From contig NW_027417638.1 of the NCBI RefSeq assembly GCF_009905375.1, positions 62,001-126,000 on the forward strand: 64,000 bases of DNA, written 5' to 3'. Shown here piece after piece: positions 21,953 through 34,500 of the stretch (positions are counted from its first letter, which is position 1; every line of letters starts with the position of its first letter). The stretch is from Apium graveolens (lineage: Eukaryota; Streptophyta; Magnoliopsida; Apiales; Apiaceae). The notes below the pieces were generated by a model. That model did not search any database. It saw nothing but the letters and a program-made list of their open reading frames with translations, and was not told the origin of the DNA. A program made the position numbers and the translations under genes.

Positions 21953-22080
21953 TGAACGCAACCATGTGACCATGTGATGAGCACAAAGCAAACTATTGTT
22001 TCACCTTTTACTTAAAAATAACGTGTGCTTGTCACTTACAGTGGAATATTAATATCCTATCTTCAAGGGGGTTTCTGTAT
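21953..22080 (+). pseudogene. U5 snRNA relic (copy d)
   Basis: GTGATGAGCACAAAGCAAAC, a loop CACCTTTTACTTAAA (nearest to the U5 loop I core among full-length relics) and GTGTGCTTGTCACTTAC follow U5 structure. The Sm region reads CCTATCTTCAAGG, so the uridine run needed for Sm assembly is broken, as in the copies at 1173 and 56012. The shared defect shows that it predates their duplication. Confidence 0.72.
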
Positions 22081-22607
22081 GGATCTCCGAGCAATTCAAG
22101 CTACAAGACTAATGCAATCCACCGACTAAAAGGGTTTACCAAACTCTGAAGTGTTTTAACAAACTCGTCCATCTGTGTCGTAATTATTTCAATATATTCA
22201 CATAGTTGTTAAGTCTACAATTCAAGGTCTAAAATTTATGCAATACACCCACTTAAGGGATAACTAAATCCTAACTCACGTGTTCAACAGTGAGAACATA
22301 ACTATTAAGGCAAGGGACATGATTGCATAAAAACATATTACCATTACATACTTCATCATTATAACTTCTGATTTGAAGGGACGTACGAAACAACCCCGAA
22401 TGTCTGAACCAGCCAAATGTTGATTCCCGTCTCAACTCCAAAAGTTAAATGGCTGATGGAGCATTTCCTTATGAGAAGTGATGCCTACATATTAAGAATG
22501 AAATTTGAACAAGAGGTCAATTAATGTATAGAATCAGCTTTTAATTTTGTTCGAATAAAACATAAACAAAACATATAAAAGAAAATATAAAAAATGGAAC
22601 GGAATTA

Positions 22608-23053
22608 CATCAAATGATTTCCACCTTGAATTTTGGACTAAAAAGGTCCACAAAAGAAAGTAGATTTGCAATTGAACCGAGTGCATTTATTTTCTTACAC
22701 GGAGATGTTAATTTTTTTGTCCTCTGTAACTTTAAAAAACAGAATGCAGATAGTACTTGTACTGATTTATTTTTCCATACCTGCTTTTAGATGTTATACA
22801 AGTTAACTTCTCGTAGGTAAATTTTTGGAATGCACAATATTTATCCATCCTTCCTTTCTATTTACTTGCCTCAAGCATAACTCTAGAAACGATGAAGACC
22901 GGAAGAATATATTGTTGACAATTGCAGTGACAGCCACTTGGTCAAAAACTTTGAGTAGAAAGATGAATTCCTTGATATTAGTAGAAATCCCTGAGTCATT
23001 CAAAATAGAACATGAGATCAAAAGAATATGTTAATGCAGTCATACTATGTAGA
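22608..23053. other. Insertion of unknown origin in the repeat
   Basis: Absent from the corresponding place in 1-2560. A short + strand frame contains TIAVTATWSKTLSRKMNSLI and the stretch looks gene-like in composition, but I do not recognise it. It abuts the TIR element at 23054 and may have entered with it. Confidence 0.4.
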
Positions 23054-23618
23054 GCTGGCAATTTGGTATACAACATGATAAAACGACACGAGAACGACAC
23101 GATATAAATGGATATGTGTTCAGCTTTTTGGTACACGAACACGAAAGTACACGACACAAAAGAACACGAAATCTAAACGGGTACGGATATGTGTTTACCC
23201 TTAGATACACGACACGACACGAAAGTACACGAAATAATAAATTTTTTAATAATTTTTTTAATATTTGTATATTCATTTATATAAATATACATATTACTAT
23301 AATATTATATGTATATATACATAAAATTCATGTATATTTATAAAGTTATATCCAAAAATATACAATTATATGTAAATATATATATTTGTAATATATATAT
23401 AAATATTTATATGTAAAATTATATCAAACTATATAATATTTTATATATTTATTAAATTATTTATTTATTTATTTTTATACACGAAACGATGAGTTACGGA
23501 TATGTGTTTACCCTTAAGTACACGAATGCTAAACGGGTCGGATATGTGTTTGTTCTTCACTACACAAAACACGAAAGTACACGATACGAAAAGTATACGA
23601 ACGACATAAATTGCCAGC
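23054..23618. mobile_element. Non-autonomous TIR element with ACACGA repeats
   Basis: Perfect 11-bp inverted ends, GCTGGCAATTT (23054-23064) and its complement (23608-23618), bound 565 bp. Subterminal sequence is packed with ACACGA/TACACGA motifs and GGATATGTGTTTAC repeats on both sides of a very AT-rich core. Such motif-rich ends typify hAT-like non-autonomous elements, but I found no target duplication. Confidence 0.6.
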
Positions 23619-24010
23619 AAATAATGGGACCAAATTGTTGGAAGATGCAAATGTTCATAGTGATTAGCAGAACTCAGAATTAAGTTCACCAGTTCTTCTC
23701 CGGTTCTAATAATCAATAAATTTAAAAAAAAAACATGTATAAGACTGCCTCGTCAGTATCAAGTATAATAAACTCTTACAAAACAAACACTGCCTTATGC
23801 GTGAGAAGAGGACTCTGTCTGAACTCTGAAGTAGGTGTACGTGTACTACACACACTCAAACATGCTTTGAGTGTCTTGGAAACCGTGATGCAAACTTGAA
23901 TTTGTACACCAATTGGTATTGCTCGTATGCCCACTAATTATGTAACATCGTATCAGAGTTCGGACCGATAAATGACTCAGATTCGAGTCCTTGTTATACT
24001 AATATTCTCA

Positions 24011-25185
24011 TCTATATTATATTATAATAGACGAAATATTAAAAATTTGGTAGTCGGTTGGTCGGTACTTGCTGAAATTACTTAATTACTCTTACTTAAT
24101 TATTTAAATTATAATTATTGGGTCGAACAATTCTAATTATAATTGATCTTGTAGACAACTTCATCTATTACTTTACCAATTTCAATTCTATTTTATATCA
24201 AACTCTATATCATTATAATTTATATTAAATTCAACTTATTCTACCAATTCATATTGTAATTCATATCGACTTCTATATTATTCTAATTTGTTACTTCAGG
24301 CTAAATTAAATTTAAGCAAACTAAATATAATTATTAAGATTTAGTTGATATATCATGTGAATCAGGTTAAGATAAAATAATAATATTAGCAATCCTCCAA
24401 AAAAAATTATATAATGAACTTGGATAAATTAATTAATATATTTTATTTATCTAGGATAAAAAAATACATTATATAATTGATGCAGACTAACACAAAACTA
24501 AAATAAAGATATAATTCGACTAACAAAAATAAAATTATATATACTAATTATTCAGTCTAAAATAAAATTATCTTATTGATCTAGACTCTAAAAAAATTAA
24601 AATTAAACTAAAAATAATTAGTTTGATTTGGTCGGTGTATTGGGTATCGGGTTAAAATAAAATAATGTAAACCACTGATCTGAGATAAATCAAATTAATA
24701 TTAGAATAAGTATAATTCGTATCCTATTGATGTGAACTAAAAATTCAAATTTTAATTTAAACATAAATATTATTTTTTTTAAAATACATATAGAATTATC
24801 AATAAAATTATATTGTTCAATCAGTAATATTGTCTCTTTCAAATATCTTTTATAGAATTATAGTTAATCAATTAAGTAATCATCATGCTAAAAATAATAT
24901 TTTTTTAAGGTCCCGACATAATGGAGATATTATATTTTTACCCTCAATAAAATAATAATTTCGTTATAATAATATTTCCCCCTTACCAATGCTATCACTT
25001 TAAATAAGTTTAAATGTTCTAAAAAGTTATGAATATACAAGTCTACTGATATAATTATTATGAATTCATATCATATAGAGTTTTAAATGAACAAAATTAG
25101 GAATTGAATTCAATTTTTTTTAAAAAAATTATATAATATTAAAAAAAATCTGTGAGATCCGTGCATCGCACGGGTTTTAACCTAG
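24011..25185 (+). mobile_element. Non-autonomous Helitron
   Basis: The 5' end TCTATATTATATTATAATAG follows an A, and the 3' end CTAG (25182-25185) precedes a T, matching Helitron insertion between A and T with TC...CTRR termini. A 6-bp-stem hairpin CCGTGC-ATC-GCACGG lies at 25159-25173, 12 bp before the end. There is no Rep/helicase frame. A relative is inserted in the opposite sense at 52312-52872. Confidence 0.88.
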
Positions 25186-25660
25186 TAATAATTAATTAAT
25201 CAATGCACCATAAGAGGATGCGCGTGATCTACTTTTCATGTGTCGGGACCGGTTGATGACTTGTGTGTGGGTTTTCGAGTGACCGGAAGTGGTTAAATAT
25301 TAATATAAAATTGTGATAATTGTAATAAACGGAATACAATACAATTTTTTGTTTAATTTTCACAAATTTTGGTTCATTTTGTTTGATTTTCACATTTTTT
25401 GGTTCATTTTGTTGGGAATGGAAATTTTGTATCTAAATATCAAATCATAAATAAACAATATATCCTTTCATTTAAAACTGTGCATAATCTGTGATTATAT
25501 CTCACAATTAAATGTATAAGATGAAGTAAATCTTAACAAATACTTATTAATTCTTAAATAGTCTGGGAATATATCACTAGAAGAAGACGGTTTTTCTCCT
25601 ATGAAGTGAGAGCTTTTGTTTTTCTCTCCCTTTTCGAAGTGTGAGAGTGTTGTCTTTTTA

Positions 25661-26857
25661 ATGGCGAAAGTAGAGGATATCAACGATAGGTTAGCAGAAA
25701 TGGGGATTGACGATGAGCAGAATACGGAACTTGTGTTTGAGGAGGAGGACGAGGACATATCGAACAAGTTTGAAACTTGTCTGGTAGGTCATTTTTTGAC
25801 TGATAAGAATCTGAATGTTCGAGCTATGAAGTCCAAAATGGCGGATATATGGCGACCTGCAAAGGGGATTAATATTAAGAAGTTGAAGCCAGGTGTGTTT
25901 CTTTTCCAACTTTATCAGTTGGATGATTTGGAATGGGTCACAAATGGAGGGCCTTGGAGTTTCGATGGTGCGATGCTTATCACTAGTAAAATTGGTTATG
26001 GTGAAGATCCACTGGAAGTTCCATTAATCCATTTACAATTCTGGATTCAGTTATTTGGTGTTCCTTCAGGGTTGATGACTAAAGCAGCGGGGAAACAGTT
26101 AGGCAATTTCTTTGGTACATTTATCTCATATGATCCTAATAATAACTCTAGTATATGGCGTGACTGCATGCGTCTGAAGATCAATGTTGATATAAGGCAG
26201 CCTCTAAAACGTAAGAAAAAGATTTGCAGGAAGAATATGTCGGAATGCATTGTCCAATGTAAGTATGAAAGACTTGGCGACTTCTGTTTTGTTTGTGACG
26301 TGGTGACACACACTGAAAGGTTCTGCGACAGAAAATCAGCATCGTTGAACAAATATTGTCCTCGTGAATGGGGGGCATGGTTACGAGCTCCGACCAGGAG
26401 ATCGTTGGGGCAAGAACGAAGCCGTTTTCTCCGTGATGATAGGGATACAGATTGGGACGGGAGTCAAGGAAAATTTCATGTCAATCAGCATGTTCCGAGG
26501 GATTCTTTTATTCTAGTGGGATGTACCGGTGTGTATGGGCGGGATTTAAGTATTGAGTTATCTGATAAAGCTAATAGTCAGGGATTTGTTTTTAAATCTG
26601 TTGGGGAGAACTCTTTGGCGGTACATGATAGAATTACTGGGCCTACTGAGGAGGAATTAATTGGGCTAAATATGGAGGACAGTAATAAAAGGATACGTGG
26701 GCCAGAAAATTCTATGTTAATGGATATTGAGAATAGGGTTACTTCTGTTATTGGGCTTTCTAAAGTTGATTGTCCAGTTTCATCTGGTTCTGATTTGGCT
26801 CGCTTGGGCTCAGCTTGCTTGGCAAGCGAGCCAGGCCCAATGATTTTTCTTAGTTGA
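25661..26857 (+). CDS. LINE ORF1 protein (DUF4283, zinc knuckle)
   Basis: From the ATG at 25661 the frame has a DUF4283-type domain (about residues 40-170; motifs VGHFLTDKNLN, MADIWRP, WVTNGGPWSF) and then a CX2CX4HX4C zinc knuckle (CFVCDVVTHTERFC). Such ORF1 proteins bind element RNA. ORF2 begins in the same frame: MIFLS at 26840 continues after a TGA at 26855 into KCRG, where the family has Trp. The TGA is thus best read as a TGG-to-TGA nonsense change in ORF2's start, and the ORF1 end itself is not marked by another stop. ORF1 and ORF2 may have been one fused frame. Confidence 0.85.
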   Translation: MAKVEDINDRLAEMGIDDEQNTELVFEEEDEDISNKFETCLVGHFLTDKNLNVRAMKSKMADIWRPAKGINIKKLKPGVFLFQLYQLDDLEWVTNGGPWSFDGAMLITSKIGYGEDPLEVPLIHLQFWIQLFGVPSGLMTKAAGKQLGNFFGTFISYDPNNNSSIWRDCMRLKINVDIRQPLKRKKKICRKNMSECIVQCKYERLGDFCFVCDVVTHTERFCDRKSASLNKYCPREWGAWLRAPTRRSLGQERSRFLRDDRDTDWDGSQGKFHVNQHVPRDSFILVGCTGVYGRDLSIELSDKANSQGFVFKSVGENSLAVHDRITGPTEEELIGLNMEDSNKRIRGPENSMLMDIENRVTSVIGLSKVDCPVSSGSDLARLGSACLASEPGPMIFLS

Positions 26858-27652
26858 AAATGTCGAGGGGTGGGATCCTCTCGCACAGTTCGAGTCCTTG
26901 GAGATCTCATCAGGTCACATAAGCCTGAGTTTCTTTTCCTTTCGGAGACTATCTCGTTTGCAAATAAAATTGAGGAGCTGCGTATCAAACATGGTTTTGC
27001 TTCTTGTTTTTCAGTTGATAGAGTAGGTCGTAGCGGTGGTTTAGCAATTTTTTGGAGACACAATGTTAAGTGTGAGGTTACTAGCTTCTCTCGTAACCAT
27101 ATTAATGTAAATTTTCTGAATAATGGGGCTGCTAGTTGGTCCTTGTCGTGTTTTTACGGGTTCCCGGAGAGGGCTCGTAGAAAGGATTCTTGGGAGCTTA
27201 TTCGTAAGTTGGCTAGTATGACTCGGCTTCCTTGGCATATTATTGGTGATTTCAACGATATGTTGTATCCGCAAGACAAATGGGGGGGTGTTCCTCAAGC
27301 TACTTCTTTATTGTCTGGTTTTAAAGATGCTTTGGACGATTCTTTGCTGGTTGAATTGGATTTACAGGGAGGTGACTATACCTGGGAGAAATCTCAAAGT
27401 ACCCTGGAATGGGTTAAAGAGCGTTTAGATAGAGCTTTCGCAACTCGAGATTGGTTGCTTGCGTTTCCTCTCTGCAAGTTACAGGTGGTTCCAGTGCCGG
27501 TGTCTGATCATGATCATTTGCTTCTTGATCTGTATAGTGTGGCTTTTTTTAAAAAACAATTTCGTTTTCGGTTTGAAAACACGTGGTTACAAAAGCCTTA
27601 TTTTCGTTTCCTCTCTGTAATGTGCTTTATAAGATTTTATCAAAAGTGCTAG
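26840..27652 (+). pseudogene. LINE endonuclease domain (truncated)
   Basis: This is an APE-like endonuclease that nicks target DNA: RGVGSSRTVRVLGDLI, FLFLSETI (catalytic Glu), GFPERARR, WHIIGDFND (catalytic Asp/Asn), VKERLDRAF and VSDHDHLLLDL (catalytic Asp-His). All expected motifs are present, but TGA interrupts the start. The frame ends after FRFENTWLQKP, where a deletion of several hundred codons joins it out of frame to the RT core. Confidence 0.88.
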
Positions 27653-30164
27653 CCAACAGGTTGAAGAGAATTTTGCCACATATTATTTCCGAAAACCAAG
27701 CCGCTTTTGTTCCTCACAGAAGTATAAATGATAATGTGCTCATAGCATTTGAGCTCATTCATCACACGAAGAAAGCAGTTGGGGGTGGGGAAGGAGATGT
27801 GGCGCTTAAGCTCGATATTTCGAAGGCCTACGATAGAGTTGATTGGAACTATTTAAGGCGTCGTCTGCAAGTTATGGGTGCTTGTGACCAATGGATAAAG
27901 TGGATGCTCATGTGTGTCAAGACAGTATCTTATGATGTTTGCTTTAATAGTAGCACTATTGGTCCAATTATTCCGTCGAGAGGAATAAGGCAAGGAGACC
28001 CTCTTTCTCCCTACCTATTTCTATTTTGTGTTGAGGGATTATCAATCTCTTTGACAAATGTTGTTGATAGAGAGGATATTCATGGTGTCAAGGTGACTCG
28101 TACAGGCCCTGTAATATCCCACTTTTTATTCGTCGATGACTCGTTTTTGTTTTTCCGGGTAAATCAAGTTGAAGCAGAGACAGTCAAACGAATTCTGGAT
28201 GAGTATGCTGTAGTTTCGGGTTAATCCATCAACTATCAAAAATCGGGAATTTTCTTCAGTTCAAATGTCAAACAAGAAAAACGAGGGCTGATTTCAAATA
28301 TTTTGGGGGTTCATAATGATCTTCAGAATAGTATGTACCTGGGTTTACCCTCTCTGGTTGGGAGATCAAAGAAACGTGTGTTTGGGTTTGTGAAAGACAG
28401 GTTATGGAAGAGACTCCAAGGCTGGAAAGCTAAAAAAAAATCGCGTGCAGGGAAGTCTGTCCTTATCAAGAATGTTGCAACAATTATTCCTTCATATTGT
28501 ATGTCCTCTTTTCTTCTTCCTGAAATGATGTGTAAGCAGATGGAAATGATGATGAATAAGTACTGGTGGCAATCAGGTTTTGCGGACAGGAAAAGAATTC
28601 ACCGGGTTGGTTGGGATGGTATGAGTATGTCCAAGTGTCAGGGGGTATCGCTTTCAGGAATCTGTATGGTTACAACATTGCTCTCATGGCCAAGCACGTA
28701 TGGAATTTCATTTACAAGCCTAATTCTCTTGTGTCGCGATTTTACAAGGCAAGGTATTTCTCCAACACGCATATTCTCCAAGCTATTGTGCGTCCTGGTT
28801 CTAGTTTTATCTGGCAAGGCATTGTCAAGGCAAAGAACGAAGTTATGCAGGGTTATAGATGGATTCTTGGGGATGGGAAAACTATCAAATGTTTTCAAGA
28901 TCCGTGGCTAGCTGGGAAGGTTGGTTTTAAAGTCGATCAGTCTAGAGAGTATGCTGATAACACCTCTGTTGTGTCTCAATTATTTCAAGAGAATGCTAGA
29001 GAATGGGACACTAGAAAAGTCATGGAGATTTTCTCTAATGTGGATGCTGATTTGATTTTGGCAACTCGAATTCCTGCTAGTGCTGTGGATGATCGTTTGG
29101 CGTGGACAAGGACTACGAATGGAAAATATTCAGTTAAAACTGGGTATTAATTATGGCATGGTCGAAATATTGGCAGTGGTAATGTGGTTCAATCGCAGGG
29201 TTGGAGTAAACTATGGAAACTTGATCTCCCTCGTAAAATCAAGGTGTTTTTATGGCGATTATGCAGAGATAATATTCCGGTGAAGTCGAGATTAATTGTA
29301 AAAGGGGTGGCTTTATCTCCTGTGTGTCCTATGTGTGATAGGGGGAATGAAGACTTACTCCATCTCTTTATGTTATGTTCTTTTGCTATGAGTTGCTGGC
29401 ACTATGCAGGGTTATCTGTCGATGCAGGGGTCGATGAATCTATCCCATCTTGGCTTCTTGCTCGACTCTCGTCAATGGATATGGCTCAGATTAGTACTGT
29501 TGTCAAGGTGTTATGGGGCATCTGGTTTTTCCAGAATAAGAAGGTGTGGAAAAATAAGTTAGTTACAACATCTCTGGCAATGGATTGGAGCGCCAAATGT
29601 ATTGCAGATTGGAAACGTGCTAAAGATTCTCGAGCTCCTCGGTTAAACCAGCTCCATAAGTCGAGTTCTCAATACTCTATCCGACGGAAGAAGCCAGATG
29701 TTGGGTCATTTAAACTCAATGTGGATGAAACATTTCGAGTTGGAGCTTCTTCTTTCTCTGTAGGGTTGGTGATTAGTGATCATGACGGTGCTTTTGTAGC
29801 TGCTAAATCTTTGTCATATCCGATAGTTTCTACGGTGTTTGAAGCAGAGGTTGTAGCCATTCATGCAGGTCTGTCTTGGCTATCCTCTCTTCACTATACT
29901 TCAGTTTTCATCGAATCGGATTCTCTAGTTAATGTTCGTGCTCTCCAGTGCTCTCACGAGAATTTGTTGGAGGTTGGCCATGTGTTGGAAACTTGTCGTA
30001 GTATTCTTGATTCTTTTACAGGCTTTTCCATCTCGTTTATTTAAAGACAAGCGAACAAGGTTGCTCACTTAGTAGCATCTTTACCTTGTTCTCTAAATTG
30101 TCCTTATATTGTTATGTCTCCTTCAGGTCTGTTGTTGAAGGCTATTTTGTCTGATGTTTCTTAA
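27600..30164 (+). pseudogene. LINE reverse transcriptase-RNase H region (multiply broken)
   Basis: The reverse transcriptase starts at FPLCNVLYKILSKVLANRLK, just after the deletion, and has ENQAAFV, LDISKAYDRVDW, GIRQGDPLSPYLF and FVDDS (usually FADD). A stop at 28222-28224 falls where the family reads Gln, before SINYQKSG. A one-base shift in the G-run near 28640 and stops near 29148 and 30042 follow. Beyond lie the zinc-binding linker (CPMCDRGNEDLLHLFMLC) and an RNase H domain (LNVDETF, FEAEVVAI, IESDSL). The element cannot move on its own. Confidence 0.88.
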
Positions 30165-30824
30165 GAATGCAAGCTGCTTTATTCAAAAAAAAAACACTTA
30201 GAGAGAAATATCATTTTAAAAATGATAATCTCATATCAAGATTTAAAATAAAAAATAATATATAAATGCACACCATATGTCCTTATATCTCACAATTGTA
30301 TATACAAGATGAAGTAAAGCTAAATTGAGAGAGAGAGCTACAGAAGAATGTTCTCGATTTACAATCATGCATTATGTTAATCTATTATCCACGAGTTCTA
30401 CTACTTTATATCTAAGAACGTATCAAATGACCTTTAACAAGAAAATGTTGTTATGTCTAAGTGGCATAAACATGGTTATTGCTCCATTTTGATTAACATT
30501 TTTCAATTACAATTGTTAGATATTGTTAGGAATATGTGTATTAGTTTGATGATAAGTTAAGCAAAACACTTAAGTAAAATCTAGTGTTTGTAGCCTCAAC
30601 GGATAAGACCACTCTGGCTATCCGTTGATGGAGTAGCTTTACTTAGAAATAAGTTTAGTATTGTAGCACATTTCAGTTTCTGTATTTAAGTTATAATTCT
30701 TAGAAGTTGTGGGAAATTATAAGTCATGTTGACTACTAGTGGATATGCAAATAGGAGGGCTAATTGTAAAAAATTTCATGCCTTGTAAGTTTATATAAAT
30801 GAAGTAGTATCAACTGATAAATTA

Positions 30825-30975
30825 AAGGCCTTCAACGGATGAGAAACAAAGCTTCAACGGATGTCTCTAAAGCTTCAACGGATAACATCCATCAACGGAT
30901 GAATGCATCAATGGATAAAGCTTCAACTGCTAATACACCAACAGATGAAAACTTCAACGGATGCTCAATTCAATA
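30825..30975. repeat. CTTCAACGGATG repeats inside the Copia LTR
   Basis: At least six variants of TTCAACGGATG are spaced 15-30 bp apart. They may be LTR enhancer repeats of the kind found in this lineage. Confidence 0.7.
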
Positions 30976-31554
30976 GCAGTTGACAGTGACAATTCATAAG
31001 CTGACAGAGGCACATGGGTTAACAGAGACAATTGGAATGTGGTAGCCTCTTGGAGGAATCAAGAAAATGCAGCATTTCCATTCTGGTGCAAACAAGGAAG
31101 TATTCAAAGATTCACAGATTATCCTAGATTGCATTGATAGAGAAATGAAGAAGAAACATGTGAAGAACTATTTTAAAATTGTATTTTATCTTTGTCTTCA
31201 CTTGTAAACTTGGTGATATATAAACCAGGTTGTAGCTAGTAATTAGAAATGAATTTTCCAGAGCTGTTTAGAAAAATATAGAGAGAAAATCATCTAGTTT
31301 GTACTAGGACGCAGCTGTGATCAATTCTTTGAATCACAGATTTTCTGAAATACACATCTCTGGTGGAATAACAAATCCACCAGAAAAGTTTTTAAAACTT
31401 TTGTGTTCTTTACATTTGTGTCCTGAATATATATCTGTCTACACATGCTCAAAGCAATTCACACACAACTGTTCATCAAAACACTCAGCCTTTGAAACTG
31501 CTCAAAACTTGAAAAAGTTTTGAAATTTACATTCAACCCCCCTTCTGTAAATCT

Positions 31555-34500
31555 TGTGGCGCCCTCCAAACCCGGGTCAGAAGTTTGGGGTCCACACACA
31601 CACCTTAATTATAACCTGCTTATAACAATAATAAAGATAATAATAATATATGCAATGACCGTACTTACCAACCACCACGGACCGCGACAGGTTAAAGTAT
31701 GCACACAAGCCAAACACACTAATATATTACAAACCGTTCAAATCCCAACTATTTCAAATTCAAACCGAGTATTAAACATTATTACAAACTTTTACAAACT
31801 TAAATTATTCCAAAAGAAGCCTACTAGCTCAGCTTTCTCAACCGGAACCCCTAGCTCTCGCGCTGGACTGGGGATCCTCTTTACCAACTGGTTCCTTTTT
31901 AACTGGAAAGAATATAAACAACATCGCACAAATGAGCTAACTAGCTCAGCAAGTCACAATGACAAAACTGAGAATAATGATCATCAGGTGAACATGGTTA
32001 TGATATCAAGTGAACAATGGATTACGATTTAGAATTGGATATTATACTTTTAATTTAAAACCAAGGTTAGGCTGCTGATCAGTCACGCACTAACCCCGAG
32101 CAAGGCACACAGCATTGCTCTAACTACTGGATCCAAGGCACACATTGGCCTAACTTGACCATTATATGGTCTGACCACGAATCTGGTCCACAATTTTATA
32201 AAAACAATCCAATTCTAACATAATAACAGAATATGCAATAATAAACAATAACCGAAATCATTAACAATAATAAATGTTTAACAATGAAAGGGTTTCAATC
32301 CTTGCAAGGATCAACAAGGTACTTTCAAAGCTTGAATGCTGGGTAATGAAAGAATTGGATAACAAAGGAAACAACGTTTCAGGGTTTCAAGAATTTGGTC
32401 TTTCAAAGCATAAGATATCATGGATTGAGTATATAATAATTCAGTTCAGTGTCTGGTATTTAGTTTGTATGTATTTGTGGAGTAGTATCGTAGATTTGTG
32501 GTTCGTGTTTGGGTATACAATAATCAATGGCTTAGAAAGAATATGGTTCATAGCTCAAGAACAATAACTGAAATCAGAATTTAGGTTTCCGTGCTTCAAA
32601 GCACTTGCAATGTCAATAAGACTATCAAGAATTATAATATCTCGAGAAAGTTCAGAACACTTGCCTGATATTAGCTTACTATCCTGCACTTGCTTTCAAT
32701 CACAATCGTCTTACTCCTCAACTACCTGTTTCCCTTTCCTACGCCTTGCCTCTTCTGCTCACATATCATAAGCATCTATCAATCATCAACTCACATGATT
32801 CTATTCAACACATACTTCTATCTACCCTTCGTTTTACCCAAATCCGATTAACGGATTGAAAGTTATGCGATAATCAAGTAAACACCGAATATATAGACCG
32901 ATAGTCAATTAACAAGTCACATGTAGCACATAATACATCACGTAATCAATGATATATTATTTATAAAGAAATCTCGGGTCATAAATAGGCTTTCTGGTAT
33001 TTAAAATGATTTTTAAAACATTTTTCGGAATTAAAACGGGTCGTTGGATCAATTTCGGGTTAATAAACAGGGTTCGGTTGGCCCATTCTGGCTCCGAAAT
33101 AATTTTAGAATAATTATCGAGCCTTGGAAATAATTTAGAATAATATTTTAAAGCTCGAAACTATTTTTCAGAATTTTTAAATCATTTTTAAATAATTAAA
33201 TCTAATTAAATAACTAATTAAAATCAATTAATAATTAATTAAATCAATTAATCAATTAATTTTCGAATTAATTGACTAATTAATCAATTAAAAATTAACT
33301 GAAATTAATTAACTAATTAATTCAGATTTATTTGTGAATTAAAAATAATTTTCGGAATTAAAATAATAATTTTTAGAATTTTCAGAAATTAAAAACAAAT
33401 TTTTATAATAAAAATAAATAGGAAATATGATTTTTAAACATTTTTAAAACAGGAATCCAATTTTTTGCAAAGTCTGGAAACTACAGGGACCAAACTACAT
33501 CGTTTTCAAAACTGCAGGGACCAAACTACAATTTTGCAGTCCAGTCGCCGGAAAAAAATCGGAGTGGCCGGAGAACATGTTCCCGACGTCCTCACCCCAC
33601 CAACACCTACAGATCACATCTACAGGTTACCGGGAACACAACCATGCAATCAAAACAACCTAACAATCCCTGAGTTGGCCGGAATTTGGCCGTGAAATTT
33701 TCCAGTTTCCGGCGAACATCGGAAAACTTCAAAACACAACTCTCTTCTCTACAGACCTCGTTGGTTCATGAAACTTATACGACTATATTGCAAATTTCAC
33801 AGAGAACACAACCCACTATAACACAGCATCAATCTATCACAGAATAAGAAACCCCCAAATTTCAATTAAGAACATTCATACGGGTTATAAACCCTAATTT
33901 TGAAATTCGAAAATTAAACTCAAATTTGAACATGTTATTGAACTCCAAATCAGACATATGACATATGAAAATCATCAGGAAAACAAGCTCTACAACATGC
34001 AATCATCAAATCATACAAACAATCATCCGAACAAAAATTCATATTTTTAATAAAATAAATTCGAAAATAAATAAATTTTTAGAAAAATAACCTTGATTTC
34101 TGCAGTGAAATAAAGCTCAGAATCTGATAGAACACCTCAAATCCTTCGTTTTGGTTACTCAAGCTTTAAAAACAGAGATCGGAAACGCCTTCGTTTTGCT
34201 GTTTGATTCTTAGAACAGTTTTAAGAAATTAGGGCTTTTCTCTGAAAATTATATAATTAACTATCTGCAAATGATTTTTATACGAAATAAAATACGGTAA
34301 AAGGCTATTTATAATTACGGAAAATTTGTATCCCGTTGGATCATTCCGGATATAAAACAGTACGTTTATCTGTAAAAACTTATCCAAACGGTATTGGTTT
34401 TCGGGATAATTATCCAAATCAGTACAATTTGTACTGCGGTCTTGGTCTCAGCGCCTGGTTACACGTATTACGAAGTGATAATTGGAATAGTTTAATAAAA

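Larger units (their letters stand above)
20978..23890. repeat. Segmental repeat, second copy of 1-2560
   Basis: Colinear with 1-2560 at high identity, interrupted by a ~1-kb insertion (22608-23618) lying between the bases equivalent to 1837 and 1838. It contains a U5 relic in the same position as the first copy. Confidence 0.88.
25533..30194 (+). mobile_element. L1-type LINE, internally deleted and broken
   Basis: A plant non-LTR retrotransposon in order: ORF1 with zinc knuckle, endonuclease, reverse transcriptase, zinc-binding RT linker, RNase H and a terminal A-run (30185-30194). The endonuclease and RT are joined by a large deletion. The 5' boundary is approximate. A diverged direct repeat of about 38 bp, centred at 25495-25532 and 30282-30319, lies outside both ends. 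Confidence 0.92.

Noticed and set aside
23930..24005. GTATCAGAGTTCGG stretch resembling a Copia primer site
   Set aside because: No LTR end lies immediately before it and no gag-pol follows; the Helitron border begins at 24011.
33885..33905. AAACCCTAA resembling a telomerase RNA template
   Set aside because: It is inside a Gypsy solo LTR, without a USE/TATA promoter or conserved telomerase RNA context.
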